64,000 bases of DNA. Origin: Janthinobacterium sp. GW456P. GTDB lineage: Bacteria > Pseudomonadota > Gammaproteobacteria > Burkholderiales > Burkholderiaceae_D. This document shows positions 27,128-35,620 of this stretch, one piece after another. The stretch spans positions 1 through 64,000 of the forward strand of contig NZ_NEHB01000026.1 in the NCBI RefSeq assembly GCF_002127655.1, read 5' to 3'. Each line of letters begins with the position of its first letter. The stretch's first letter is position 1. The notes under the pieces were generated by a model. It made no database searches and was not told the DNA's origin. It was given only the letters and a program-made list of their open reading frames with translations. The position numbers were made by a program, and so were the translations under genes.

Positions 27128-27954
27128 TGCGCAATGTGTTGAATTCGTATGGCCGTGCTTTCCTGTCGCAATTGCACGGCAGGATATTGCTGCTCAGCAT
27201 AGCGCCGTTCATCCTGTCGCTGATCCTGTGGGGCGCGCTGCTGTATGTGGGCCTGCAGCCGCTGATCGACAGCCTGCATGCGCTGTTTACGCAATATGAC
27301 TTCTTCCGTACCAGCGGCCAGGTGCTGGCTACCTTCGGCCTGGGCGTGCTGAAAGCCGTCATCGTGCCCCTGATCGCCATGTTCATGCTGCTGCCGCTGA
27401 TGATCTTGACGGCGCTGATCTTCATGGGCCTGTTCGCCATGCCGGCCATCGGCCGCCATATCGGCGGGCGGCACTTTCCGCAGCTGGACAAGAAGCATGG
27501 CGGCAGTCTGCTGGGCAGCGTCGCCACTTCGCTGGCCACATTCTTGCTGTTCATCATCGTATGGGTGCTCATGCTGCCCCTGTACGCGTTTCCGCCGGCC
27601 GCATTGGCGGGGCAAGCCGTGCTGTGGGGCTGGCTGACCTACCGCGTGATGGCGTATGACGCCATGGCCGACTATGCCAGCGCGGACGAGCGCCACGCCA
27701 TCATGCGCACGCAGCGCTGGCCGCTGCTGGCCATCGGCATGGTCTCCGGCGCGGCCGGCGCCGTGCCGGGCATGCTGTGGATGGGCGGCGTGATGTCGGT
27801 GGTGTTCTTCCCCTTCCTGGCGGCGTTCGCCATCTGGCTGTATGTGCTGATCTTTATCTTTACGGGTCTGTGGTTCCAGTATTACTGCCTGGAAGCATTG
27901 GCGCGTTTGCGGGGCGTACGCGGCATGACCGACGTGGCGCCGGCGGACGCCTGA
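27127..27954 (+). CDS. EI24-domain integral membrane protein
   Basis: A 275-residue protein with about six to eight membrane helices, resembling the EI24/CysZ family (LHGRILLLSIAPFILSLILW, LIAMFMLLPLMILTALIFM, GSLLGSVATSLATFLLFIIV, AFPPAALAGQAVLWGWLTYR). CysZ members carry sulfate; others are uncharacterised. The start codon shares one base with the stop of the upstream gene (TGATG), so it is translationally coupled. An in-frame TTG one codon earlier is less likely. Confidence 0.8.
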   Translation: MRNVLNSYGRAFLSQLHGRILLLSIAPFILSLILWGALLYVGLQPLIDSLHALFTQYDFFRTSGQVLATFGLGVLKAVIVPLIAMFMLLPLMILTALIFMGLFAMPAIGRHIGGRHFPQLDKKHGGSLLGSVATSLATFLLFIIVWVLMLPLYAFPPAALAGQAVLWGWLTYRVMAYDAMADYASADERHAIMRTQRWPLLAIGMVSGAAGAVPGMLWMGGVMSVVFFPFLAAFAIWLYVLIFIFTGLWFQYYCLEALARLRGVRGMTDVAPADA

Positions 27955-27985
27955 CCATTTTTATTGCATTCTACGAGGGAGCTTC

Positions 27986-28771
27986 ATGGCTATCGGATTG
28001 ATCATCATCGGCGACGAAATCCTGTCGGGCAAGCGTACGGACCAGCATTTCCCGAAAGTGGTGCAAATGCTCAAGCAGCGCGGCTTGCAGCTGAGCTGGG
28101 CGGAATATGTGGGCGACGAGCCGGCCCGCCTGGTCGCCTTGCTCAAGCGCAGCTTTGCCAGCGGCGACATCGTCTTCAGCTTTGGCGGCATCGGCGCCAC
28201 GCCCGACGACCATACGCGCCAGGCGGCGGCCGATGCGCTGGGCTTGCCGCTGGTGCTGCATCCGCAGGGCAAGCTCAATATCGAGCAACGGATCACGGAA
28301 ATGGGCGAGGAGGCGGGCGTGCCTGCCGATTTGAACTCGCCGGAAAACCTGCACCGCCTGAAAATGGCGGAATTTGTCGAAGGCGCCGAGCTGATACCGA
28401 ATCCGTACAACAAGATCGCCGGCTTTGCCGTGCGCGAGCATTATTTCGTGCCCGGCTTTCCCGTCATGTCCTGGCCCATGATCGAGTGGGTGCTTGACAC
28501 GCATTACGCCCATCTGTTCAACCAGGTGCCGCATGCGGAACATGCCTTGCTCGTGTACGAAACGGCCGAATCGCTGCTGACGCCGCTGATGGTGCGCCTG
28601 GAAGCGGAGTTTCCGTTAATCAAGGTGTTCAGTCTGCCCAGCGTGGGCGATGCGCAGACGCGCCGGCATATCGAACTGGGCGTCAAGGGCGAGCCCGCGC
28701 AGGCGGCAACCGCCTTTGCCGAGATGTGCGCCGCCCTCGATACCTTGCAGGCGGAATACACCACCATCTGA
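27986..28771 (+). CDS. CinA N-terminal-like (MoCF/molybdopterin-binding fold) protein
   Basis: A 261-residue protein with the MoaB/MogA/CinA fold in the first 170 residues: IIIGDEILSGKRTDQHF and FSFGGIGATPDDHTRQAAAD, matching the family GDE and GG-GxTxDD motifs. CinA proteins usually add a C-terminal nicotinamide-nucleotide amidase domain; it is absent here, leaving the pyrophosphatase-like part only. Annotations such as competence/damage-inducible protein are common for these. Last gene of the operon, 31 bases after the EI24 stop. Confidence 0.85.
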   Translation: MAIGLIIIGDEILSGKRTDQHFPKVVQMLKQRGLQLSWAEYVGDEPARLVALLKRSFASGDIVFSFGGIGATPDDHTRQAAADALGLPLVLHPQGKLNIEQRITEMGEEAGVPADLNSPENLHRLKMAEFVEGAELIPNPYNKIAGFAVREHYFVPGFPVMSWPMIEWVLDTHYAHLFNQVPHAEHALLVYETAESLLTPLMVRLEAEFPLIKVFSLPSVGDAQTRRHIELGVKGEPAQAATAFAEMCAALDTLQAEYTTI

Positions 28772-29183
28772 CATGCCGCCAGCCCGGCGCCAGCGGCATT
28801 TTCGCTGGCGTCCAGCCCGCCGTGCATCTTGGAGCCTATCCCAGCAGGGGATATATTCATCTACTGGGATAGGCTCTTAGTACGCAAGCGTACATTCCAA
28901 GACGTTGTTTTTTTGCGAAAATCTTCAATGAAGCAAGATTTTTGTGTGCGCTCGTCAGTCGTTCTCATGCCGATGTGGTGGAATGGTGAACAGGGGCCTT
29001 GCGTGTCGCGCGCGGGGTCGCCTGCCTGTGCAGTAGCGTGTTTTTTTGATTCACCGGTATGGACATCATGTTAAGCAAGCTTTGTTGTGACCGGCTCTTG
29101 CCGGCCCTCGTCTTATCCTGCGCGGAGCGGCATCGCTGCCGCCTTTTCCGCGCCGTCCAAAACCAACCTTACCCCAGCATCCC
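28772..29183. other. Intergenic region with hairpins
   Basis: About 410 bases with no convincing gene. They hold a hairpin CGCCAGCG/CGCTGGCG (28788-28810) that may end the upstream operon, the long inverted repeat at 28832-28876, and a short palindrome GTACGC-AA-GCGTAC (28880-28893). The rest, up to the PBP start at 29184, shows no clear promoter. Confidence 0.5.
28832..28876. repeat. Inverted repeat, possible dispersed element
   Basis: GAGCCTATCCCAG (28832-28844) and CTGGGATAGGCTC (28864-28876): perfect 13-base arms around a 19-base AT-rich loop. No T-run follows, so it is not an ordinary terminator. Confidence 0.6.
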
Positions 29184-32100
29184 ATGAAAGACACAGGCGT
29201 CAATCTGGCCGCGCAAGAGCGGCCCCCCTCTGATCCAGCGCCCGAGGCGCCGCCGCCGGCGAGTCCGCCGAAGAAGCGCCGCTCGCGCATCTGGCCGATC
29301 TTTGCCATCATCGTGCTGGCGCTGATCGCCGGCGTGGCCTGGTTCGTCATGCGCGAAGTGCGCACCTCGGCCCTGCAGGCCGAATTCTTCACGCGCCTGG
29401 ACCGCCAGCTGACGTACAAGGTCGAGCCTGGCCCGGCGCCTGCGGGCGCCATCCGCTATCCGCAGCACGGCCCGTATGACGAGCGGCTCGGCTATGCCAG
29501 CCTGCCCGATTTTATTGGCAAGCTGAATGCGCGCGACTATGCCGTCACGGCGCAGGCGCGCATGTCGCCGAAAATGGTGCAACTGGTCGATCGCGGCATC
29601 TTTGCCACGTATCACGAGAAAAATCGCGCTGGCCTGTCCATTCTTGATTGCCGTGCCGCACCGTTGTTCGCGGCCAGCTATCCCGAGCGCATGTTCGACG
29701 GTTTTGCCGAAGCGCCGCCCGCGCTCGTGCAAAGCCTGCTGTTCATCGAAAACCGCGAATTGCTCGACCCGGGCACGCCCCAGCGTAACCCGGCCGTGGA
29801 ATGGGACCGCCTGAGCAAGGCGATCCTCGACAAGGCGCTGAACCTGTTCGGCGGCCACCGCGGTGGCGGCGGCAGCACGCTGGCCACGCAGATCGAAAAA
29901 TACCGGCATTCGGAAGACGGGCGCACCAGTTCCATGCAAGATAAATTGCTGCAGATGATTTCGGCCAGCCTGCGCTCCTACCAGGATGGCGAAAACACCA
30001 TGGAAGCGCGGCGCAAGATCGTCGTCAATTACCTGAACACCGTGCCGCTGTCGGCAAAGAGCGGCTTTGGCGAAGTCAACGGCATCGGCGACGGCATGTG
30101 GGTCTGGTATGGCCGTCCGTTTGCCGAAGTGAAAACCTTGCTTAGCGGAAAAATGGACCAGCCAGGCAGCGCGCTGGCCTACAAGCAGGCGCTGAGCCTG
30201 CTGATCGCACAGCGTCGTCCTTCCCATTATCTGGTGGCCGGCGGCGCCGACCTGGAAGTGCTGACCAACAGCCATCTGCGCCTGCTGGCGCAGGCGGGCG
30301 TGATTTCGCCGCAGCTGCGCGATGCGGCCATCGCCGAGAAGCTGCGTCCGTCGACGGCGTCCGGCGTGCAATCGGAAGCATCGACCTCGTTCGTCACGCG
30401 CAAGGCGTCGAATGCCGTGCGCAACCACCTGGCCACCATGCTCGGCGATCCGCGCTTGTACAACCTCGACCGCCTGGACCTGAAAGTGGTCAGCACGCTC
30501 GATGCGCAGGCGCAAAACGCCGTCACCAAGGTCTTGCGCGAGCTGCGCGACCCGGAAGTGGCGAAAGCGGCCGGCCTGACGGGCAAGGGCATGCTGGGCA
30601 ATGGCGACCCGGCCAACGTGGTCTACAGTTTTACCTTGCTGCAAAAGGGCGAGCAGGCCAACTTGCTGCGCGTGCAAACGGATAACTTCGACCAGCCGCT
30701 CGACATCAACGAGGGCGCCAAGCTGGACTTGGGTTCCACGGCCAAGCTGCGCACCCTGGTCACGTATCTGGACATCATCGACCAGCTGCACCAGCGCTAC
30801 AGCGGCATGGGCGCGGCCGAGCTGGGCAAGATTGCCGTCGATCCGAAGGACATGCTGTCGCAGTGGGCGATTGCCTATCTGAAACCGCTGCCGCTGGGCG
30901 AGGCGCGCAACCTGCCGGCCATGCTGGCGGCCGCCATGGAACGCAAATATTCGGGCAACCCGGGCGAAGGCTTCTTCACGGGCGGCGGTTTGCACCATTT
31001 CGGCAACTTCTCCAAGCTCGACGACAGCCGCATCATGACGGTGCAGCAGGCGTTGCGCCAGTCGACCAACCTGGTCTTCGTGCGCCTGATGCGCGACGTG
31101 GCCCGCTACTACATGTTCTCGCGCCCCGATTCCTCGGCCTCGCTGCTGGCGGACGCGGACGATCCGCGCCGCGCGCAATACCTGAGCCGCTTTGCCGACA
31201 AGGAAGGGCGCGAATTCCTGCACCGTTTCTACCAGAAGTACCGCGGCAAGAGCGTCGACGAGCAGGAAAAGATTTTATTGGCCAGCATCCGCCCGACGCC
31301 CGTGCGTCTGGCGAATATCTTCCGCACCATCAATCCCAAGGGCACGGTGGCGGAATTCGGCGATTTCCTCAATGCCAACTTGCCGTCGCAAAACGAAGTG
31401 CCGCCCGAGCGCATCGCCAAGATGTACCAGCAGTACGCGATGGAAAACTGGTCGCTGGCCGACCGCGGCTATCTTGCCAATGTGCATCCCTTGGAATTGT
31501 GGATGGTGGCATACCTGCGTCAGCACGAAGGTTCCACCCTGACGCAGATGGTGGCGGCCAGCGAAAAGGAACGCCAGGAAGTGTATAAATGGCTGTTCAA
31601 CACGCACCGCAAGCATGCGCAGGACCGCCGCATCGCCAACTTGCTGGAAGTGGAAGGCTTCCTGGAAATCCACCGCCAGTGGAAGAAAATGGGCTATCCG
31701 TTCGACTCGCTGGTGCCGTCGTATGCGACCACCCTGGGCGCGTCGGCTGACCGGCCCGCCGCGCTGGCCGAATTGATGGGCATCATCATCAACGATGGCG
31801 TGCGCAAGCCGAGCGTGCGCATCGATTCCATGCATTTCGCCGCCAACACGCCGTACGACACCCTGGTCAAGCGGGGCACGAAAGTGGAAGCCGAGCAAGT
31901 GTTGTCGCCGGACGTGGCGAAAGCGGTGGCCAAGGCCATCCGCGAAGTGGTGTCGGACGGCACGGCGAAACGGGCGAAGACGGCGTTTGTCGGCGCCGAC
32001 GGCGTGCCGATCCCGATGGGCGGCAAAACCGGGACGGGCGACCAGCGTTTCGACGTGTATGGCGCCGGCGGCCGCCTGATCGAGTCGCGCTATGTGAACC

Positions 32101-32300
32101 GTTCGGCCACCTTCGTGTTCAATATCGGCGAGCGCTTCTATGGCAGCATGACGGCGTATGTGCGCGGGCCGGAATCGAAAAACTATGATTTCACTAGCGC
32201 CTTGCCGGTGCAACTGCTGGTGTCGCTGGCGCCGAGTTTGATGCCGCTGATCGAGCCGCCCGCACCGGCCGAGGGCGTGGCGAAACAGTGCACGAATTAA
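29184..32300 (+). CDS. Large, divergent class A penicillin-binding protein
   Basis: A 1038-residue membrane-anchored peptidoglycan synthase. A Pro-rich cytoplasmic tail precedes one helix (IWPIFAIIVLALIAGVAWFV, about 37-56). The glycosyltransferase (GT51) domain shows a diverged catalytic motif (LLFIENRELLDPG) and GGSTLATQIEKYRHS. The transpeptidase domain shows GSTAKLRT (S-x-x-K), LGASADRPAALAELMG, and GGKTGTGDQRFD (KTG box). It is well above the 750-850 residues of PBP1a/1b, with extra sequence between the transpeptidase motifs. It could be a specialised synthase; activity of the glycosyltransferase is plausible but not assured. No strong ribosome binding site before ATG 29184. Monocistronic, ending at a terminator. 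Confidence 0.85.
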   Translation: MKDTGVNLAAQERPPSDPAPEAPPPASPPKKRRSRIWPIFAIIVLALIAGVAWFVMREVRTSALQAEFFTRLDRQLTYKVEPGPAPAGAIRYPQHGPYDERLGYASLPDFIGKLNARDYAVTAQARMSPKMVQLVDRGIFATYHEKNRAGLSILDCRAAPLFAASYPERMFDGFAEAPPALVQSLLFIENRELLDPGTPQRNPAVEWDRLSKAILDKALNLFGGHRGGGGSTLATQIEKYRHSEDGRTSSMQDKLLQMISASLRSYQDGENTMEARRKIVVNYLNTVPLSAKSGFGEVNGIGDGMWVWYGRPFAEVKTLLSGKMDQPGSALAYKQALSLLIAQRRPSHYLVAGGADLEVLTNSHLRLLAQAGVISPQLRDAAIAEKLRPSTASGVQSEASTSFVTRKASNAVRNHLATMLGDPRLYNLDRLDLKVVSTLDAQAQNAVTKVLRELRDPEVAKAAGLTGKGMLGNGDPANVVYSFTLLQKGEQANLLRVQTDNFDQPLDINEGAKLDLGSTAKLRTLVTYLDIIDQLHQRYSGMGAAELGKIAVDPKDMLSQWAIAYLKPLPLGEARNLPAMLAAAMERKYSGNPGEGFFTGGGLHHFGNFSKLDDSRIMTVQQALRQSTNLVFVRLMRDVARYYMFSRPDSSASLLADADDPRRAQYLSRFADKEGREFLHRFYQKYRGKSVDEQEKILLASIRPTPVRLANIFRTINPKGTVAEFGDFLNANLPSQNEVPPERIAKMYQQYAMENWSLADRGYLANVHPLELWMVAYLRQHEGSTLTQMVAASEKERQEVYKWLFNTHRKHAQDRRIANLLEVEGFLEIHRQWKKMGYPFDSLVPSYATTLGASADRPAALAELMGIIINDGVRKPSVRIDSMHFAANTPYDTLVKRGTKVEAEQVLSPDVAKAVAKAIREVVSDGTAKRAKTAFVGADGVPIPMGGKTGTGDQRFDVYGAGGRLIESRYVNRSATFVFNIGERFYGSMTAYVRGPESKNYDFTSALPVQLLVSLAPSLMPLIEPPAPAEGVAKQCTN

Positions 32301-32316
32301 GGTGTTGTGGCACATG

Positions 32317-32347
32317 AAAGCCGGCCTTCACGGGCCGGTTTTTTTTT
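32317..32347 (+). terminator. Terminator after the class A PBP gene
   Basis: CCGGCC / GGCCGG stem, extended by A/T pairs, followed by nine Ts. It ends only a few bases before the next gene's Shine-Dalgarno. Confidence 0.85.
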
Positions 32348-32359
32348 GAGGGAGTGCAA

Positions 32360-32740
32360 TTGGAAAAGACGCAGCAGATTTTTCAGCAATATCACCGCTT
32401 TGACGATGGCGCGCTTGTGTCGATTGAGCAGCGGTATCAGCCCGGCGGCGTGCAGGCCGTGCGCATCGTTTTGTACGCAAGAAATCATGCGCTTGATGGC
32501 AATGTCTGGCGCAACGTCGCCATCACCGTGGGCGAGGTGCGGGAATTGATGATGAAGACGCCGGGCAACTTCATCAACCGCATCTGCTGCGGCGTGAAGC
32601 TGCTGCGTTTCGGCGACGTCTGGTGCGTCGATGTCGACGGCACCTACACGCACGACGATCCGGCGACCCTGGACGAGGTGCGCCGCGATGGCGATTGCTA
32701 TGTCATCGGCGGCACGGTCGAGGCCATCGAACTCGATTAG
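32360..32740 (+). CDS. Hypothetical protein, TTG start
   Basis: A 126-residue soluble protein not recognised (EKTQQIFQQYHRFDDGALVS, FINRICCGVKLLRFGDVWCV, DDPATLDEVRRDGDCYVIGG). The region looks beta-rich, with several cysteines but no metal motif. The start is probably TTG 32360, 5 bases after GAGGGAG (32348-32354); a GTG at 32354 would lie inside that site. The stop overlaps the stop of the convergent GST gene by four bases. It begins right after the PBP terminator. Confidence 0.65.
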   Translation: MEKTQQIFQQYHRFDDGALVSIEQRYQPGGVQAVRIVLYARNHALDGNVWRNVAITVGEVRELMMKTPGNFINRICCGVKLLRFGDVWCVDVDGTYTHDDPATLDEVRRDGDCYVIGGTVEAIELD

Positions 32741-33342
32741 CCGGCAAACGCGGCCGTCTTGTCTTCCAGGCGCGCGTGATAGGCGGCAATGGCCGGATAC
32801 GCTGGACGTTGCATCGGCGCCATCAGCCAGCGCTTGACGGACAGGCCCAGCACGATATCAGCCAAGGTGAACGTTTCGCCGCAGACATAGGCGCCCGTGC
32901 GCTGCAGTTGTTGCTCCAGCACGCCCATCATCTTGTTCCATCCGGCGATGCCGGCCGCCAGTTGCGCCGCATCCTGGTGCGCGGGGCTCTGGCGCACCAG
33001 CGACATGAAGGCGTAGCGCCAGCTGTTGTTCAGGTCGCCCATTTGCCAATCCATCCATTTTTCCACTTCCGCGCGGGCGCGGGCCGTGCTTGGCAGCAAG
33101 TCGTCGCGGCCCGCCTGCGCGCACAGGTAGCGGCAGATCGTGTTCGATTCCCACAGCACCAGGTCGCCGTCAACCAGCACGGGCACCATGGCGTTCGGGT
33201 TCAGGGCCAGGAAGGCCGGGTCGTCGGTGGCTTTAAAGCCACTGCCCCAGTCTTCGCGCTCGTACGGCAGGTCGAGTTCCTCGCAGGTCCACAAGACTTT
33301 GCGGACATTGATCGAGGCGGCTTTTCCAAGAATTTTCAGCAT
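32737..33342 (-). CDS. Glutathione S-transferase family protein
   Basis: A 201-residue two-domain GST. The thioredoxin-like N-terminal half shows SINVRKVLWTCEELDLPYE, NPNAMVPVLVDGD and WESNTICRYL (the glutathione gamma-Glu binding ES pair). The helical C-terminal half shows FTLADIVLGLSVKRW. The catalytic residue is likely Ser or Asn in the first turn (KAASINVRK). ATG 33342 has GGAG upstream. Substrate unknown. Confidence 0.9.
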   Translation of the reverse strand: MLKILGKAASINVRKVLWTCEELDLPYEREDWGSGFKATDDPAFLALNPNAMVPVLVDGDLVLWESNTICRYLCAQAGRDDLLPSTARARAEVEKWMDWQMGDLNNSWRYAFMSLVRQSPAHQDAAQLAAGIAGWNKMMGVLEQQLQRTGAYVCGETFTLADIVLGLSVKRWLMAPMQRPAYPAIAAYHARLEDKTAAFAG

Positions 33343-33452
33343 GCGGGGCTCCAGAGGGCAGGTGGTCGATCCATCACTGTAGCGGATTTGGCCACGCCGC
33401 GCATGTGAAAGTGCCTTGCATAGTTGAGGTTTTCTTGGCATCGTAGCCACCC

Positions 33453-34820
33453 ATGAAACCTATGCGCCACCACATGTCCAAAATCCTCGCGTTCAGCCGC
33501 TTTTCCGTGCGCGATTTCCTCGCCACCGCTGGTCCCACCTTGTTGCTGGTCGGCGCGTTTTGCGCGCTCGCCTACTGGCTGGTCGACCCGGCGCCGCCGC
33601 GCCAGGTGAGTTTGTCGACGGGACAGGACAATAGCGCGTATGAAGAGTTCGGCAAGAAATACGCGGCCACCCTGGCCAAGCACGGCATCAAAGTGACCTT
33701 GCAGCCATCGCTGGGTTCGCAGGAAAACCTGCAGCGCCTGAATAACGGCAAGACCGATATCGCCTTCGTGCAAAGCGGTTCGACGGAACACGCCGATGCC
33801 GAGCGCCATGGCTTGATTTCCCTGGGCAGCCTGTTTACGGAACCCGTGTGGCTGTTCCTGCGCGAAGACAAGGAGGTGAAGGAACTGACGCAATTGAAGG
33901 GCATGAAGATCAACCTGGGGCCGGAAGGCACGGGCGTGCCCAGCCTGTTCCGGCAATTGCTGTCCGTGAACGGCGTGGAAGCGAGCGAGCTGACCGTCAG
34001 TGCCTTGCAAAACACGCCCGCCACGGTGGAGCTGCTGGAAGGGCGCATCGATGGTCTCGTGTTCAGCTCGGCGCCGGAAGCGCCGCTGATCCAGATGCTG
34101 CTGCAAACGCCGGGCATCAAGCTGTTTGATTTTTCGCAAGCGGAGGCCTACACGCGACGATTACCTTTCCTCACACATGTCGTCTTGCCGCGCGGCATAG
34201 TCGACCTGGGCAAAAATATCCCGGCGCAGGATTATCATTTGATCGCGCCGACCGCCACCCTGGTCGCGCGCGAAGACCTGCATCCGGCCCTGGTCGACCT
34301 GTTCGTGCAGGCGGCGGCCCGCATCCATGGCGGCACGGGCTGGTTCCAGCAGCAGGGGCAGTTCCCGTCCGCCCGCTACACGGAAATTCCCGTGGCGCCC
34401 GAAGCGCTGAAATTCTACAAGGATGGCGCGCCCGTGCTGCAACGCTATATGAGTTTCTGGCTGGCCAATTTCTTCGACCGCATGTGGGTGCTGGTGGTGG
34501 CGCTCGGCGCCTTGATATTGCCCCTGTCGCGCGTGGTGCCGCCCCTGTACGTGTGGCGCATCCGCTCGCGCGTGTACCGCTGGTATGGCCAGCTGCGCAC
34601 GGTGGAGCAGGCGCTGGAAGATGTGCCGCCAGCGCAGCGCGCGCAAGTGTATGCGGAGCAATTGAAGCGGCTCGACCAGATCGAGGAGATGGTCAACCAG
34701 ATATCGATACCGCTGTCGTTTGCCGATGGCCTGTATGGCTTGCGCAGCCACATCAATTTTGTGCGCAAGCGTATATTGACCCTGATGGGCGAGCCTCCAG
34801 AGGCAGGCGAACCAGCCTGA
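33453..34820 (+). CDS. Membrane-anchored TAXI-type solute-binding protein
   Basis: A 455-residue protein. An N-terminal helix (ATAGPTLLLVGAFCALAYWL) is followed by a TAXI/TRAP-type binding domain (about 45-330: STGQDNSAYEEFGKKYAATL, QNTPATVELLEGRIDGLVF, TRRLPFLTHVVLPRG). A second membrane segment (about 352-375, FFDRMWVLVVALGALILPLS) leads to a cytoplasmic coiled-coil-like tail (YGQLRTVEQALEDVPPAQRA). No TRAP membrane subunit is nearby. The two-helix topology suggests sensing or docking rather than simple transport. Starts at ATG 33453, or possibly 33462 or 33474. Confidence 0.8.
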   Translation: MKPMRHHMSKILAFSRFSVRDFLATAGPTLLLVGAFCALAYWLVDPAPPRQVSLSTGQDNSAYEEFGKKYAATLAKHGIKVTLQPSLGSQENLQRLNNGKTDIAFVQSGSTEHADAERHGLISLGSLFTEPVWLFLREDKEVKELTQLKGMKINLGPEGTGVPSLFRQLLSVNGVEASELTVSALQNTPATVELLEGRIDGLVFSSAPEAPLIQMLLQTPGIKLFDFSQAEAYTRRLPFLTHVVLPRGIVDLGKNIPAQDYHLIAPTATLVAREDLHPALVDLFVQAAARIHGGTGWFQQQGQFPSARYTEIPVAPEALKFYKDGAPVLQRYMSFWLANFFDRMWVLVVALGALILPLSRVVPPLYVWRIRSRVYRWYGQLRTVEQALEDVPPAQRAQVYAEQLKRLDQIEEMVNQISIPLSFADGLYGLRSHINFVRKRILTLMGEPPEAGEPA

Positions 34821-34833
34821 GCGCTTAACCCGC

Positions 34834-35118
34834 TTAAACGAGGGTGACGGACAGCTTGCGTCCGAGCAACGCGGCGGCCCGTTCCAGCGTGGACAGCGTC
34901 ACGTCGCTGCCTGGGTCGAGCAGGCGGTCGAGTTGCGAGCGGCTCGTCTGCAGCAGTGCCGCCATGCGCGTCTTCGACAGCGATTGCTCCTGCATCGCCT
35001 GCGTCAGTTGCCAGGCGATCACTTCCTTGATGGCGCGGGTTTGCGTTTGCTCGAAGATGCCTTCTTCCTTGAGGAAGTCGTCGAGACTGCTGCCGAGGTG
35101 GGGCGCGGTGGCGTTCAT
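34834..35118 (-). CDS. XRE-type antitoxin
   Basis: A 94-residue protein whose C-terminal half is a helix-turn-helix (LSKTRMAALLQTSRSQLDRL, LSTLERAAALLGRKLSVTLV). The N-terminal half (FLKEEGIFEQTQTRAIKEVI) probably neutralises the toxin. It overlaps the upstream toxin gene by four bases (ATGA), toxin first as in higBA systems. It likely represses its own promoter. Confidence 0.85.
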   Translation of the reverse strand: MNATAPHLGSSLDDFLKEEGIFEQTQTRAIKEVIAWQLTQAMQEQSLSKTRMAALLQTSRSQLDRLLDPGSDVTLSTLERAAALLGRKLSVTLV

Positions 35119-35465
35119 GTCAATTCCTTGTGGCGTTTGCGGGCCAGCGCCAGGTCGTCGTCCGGCGTGGTCCGGGTTTTCTTGATAAAGCCGTGCAGCG
35201 CCACCAGGCAATCGCCGTGATGGCAGATCAGCACGCGCGCAATGCGGTTGCCGGGCAAGCTGCTGCGAATTTTTGATAAACCTTGCCCGAGATGCCGGCA
35301 CAGGGGCATGCCGACGGGCCAGCGCCATTGCGCATGCATGAGGTCTTGCCCGATCACATGGCGCTCTTCGATAGGCAAGGACTTGAGCCAGTCACGCACG
35401 GGTTCGCCGCCATTGCCATTTGCAAAGAACCGCAGGGTAATCTGCCGCAAGCCGGAAGCATCCAT
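35115..35465 (-). CDS. RelE/HigB-type toxin (Gp49-like)
   Basis: A 116-residue basic protein with the phage Gp49-like/HigB pattern (REPVRDWLKSLPIEERHVIG, GLSKIRSSLPGNRIARVLIC, LVALHGFIKKTRTTPDDDLA). Members cut mRNA on the ribosome. Translationally coupled to the XRE antitoxin. AGGGG lies 6 bases before ATG 35465, and an inverted repeat GTAC-N8-GTAC about 25 bases upstream may be the operator. Confidence 0.85.
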   Translation of the reverse strand: MDASGLRQITLRFFANGNGGEPVRDWLKSLPIEERHVIGQDLMHAQWRWPVGMPLCRHLGQGLSKIRSSLPGNRIARVLICHHGDCLVALHGFIKKTRTTPDDDLALARKRHKELT

Positions 35466-35561
35466 GACGCACCCCTATGTTGTACTATATAAGGTACCCA
35501 CCTGCAAGGAGAATCTGCACCGCAGTTAAAATAACGGGAGCGCATGGATGGTTGTAGCCGA

Positions 35562-35586
35562 TGGCGGGCCACCGCGTGGCCCGCCA
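35562..35586 (-). terminator. GC-rich hairpin after the rhodanese gene
   Basis: TGGCGGGCCAC / GTGGCCCGCCA with a 3-base loop, 35 bases downstream of the minus-strand gene. It has no T-run, so termination may be incomplete. Confidence 0.55.
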
Positions 35587-35620
35587 GATCAAACCCTGTT
35601 CAGATAGTCAGGCGCCCAGC

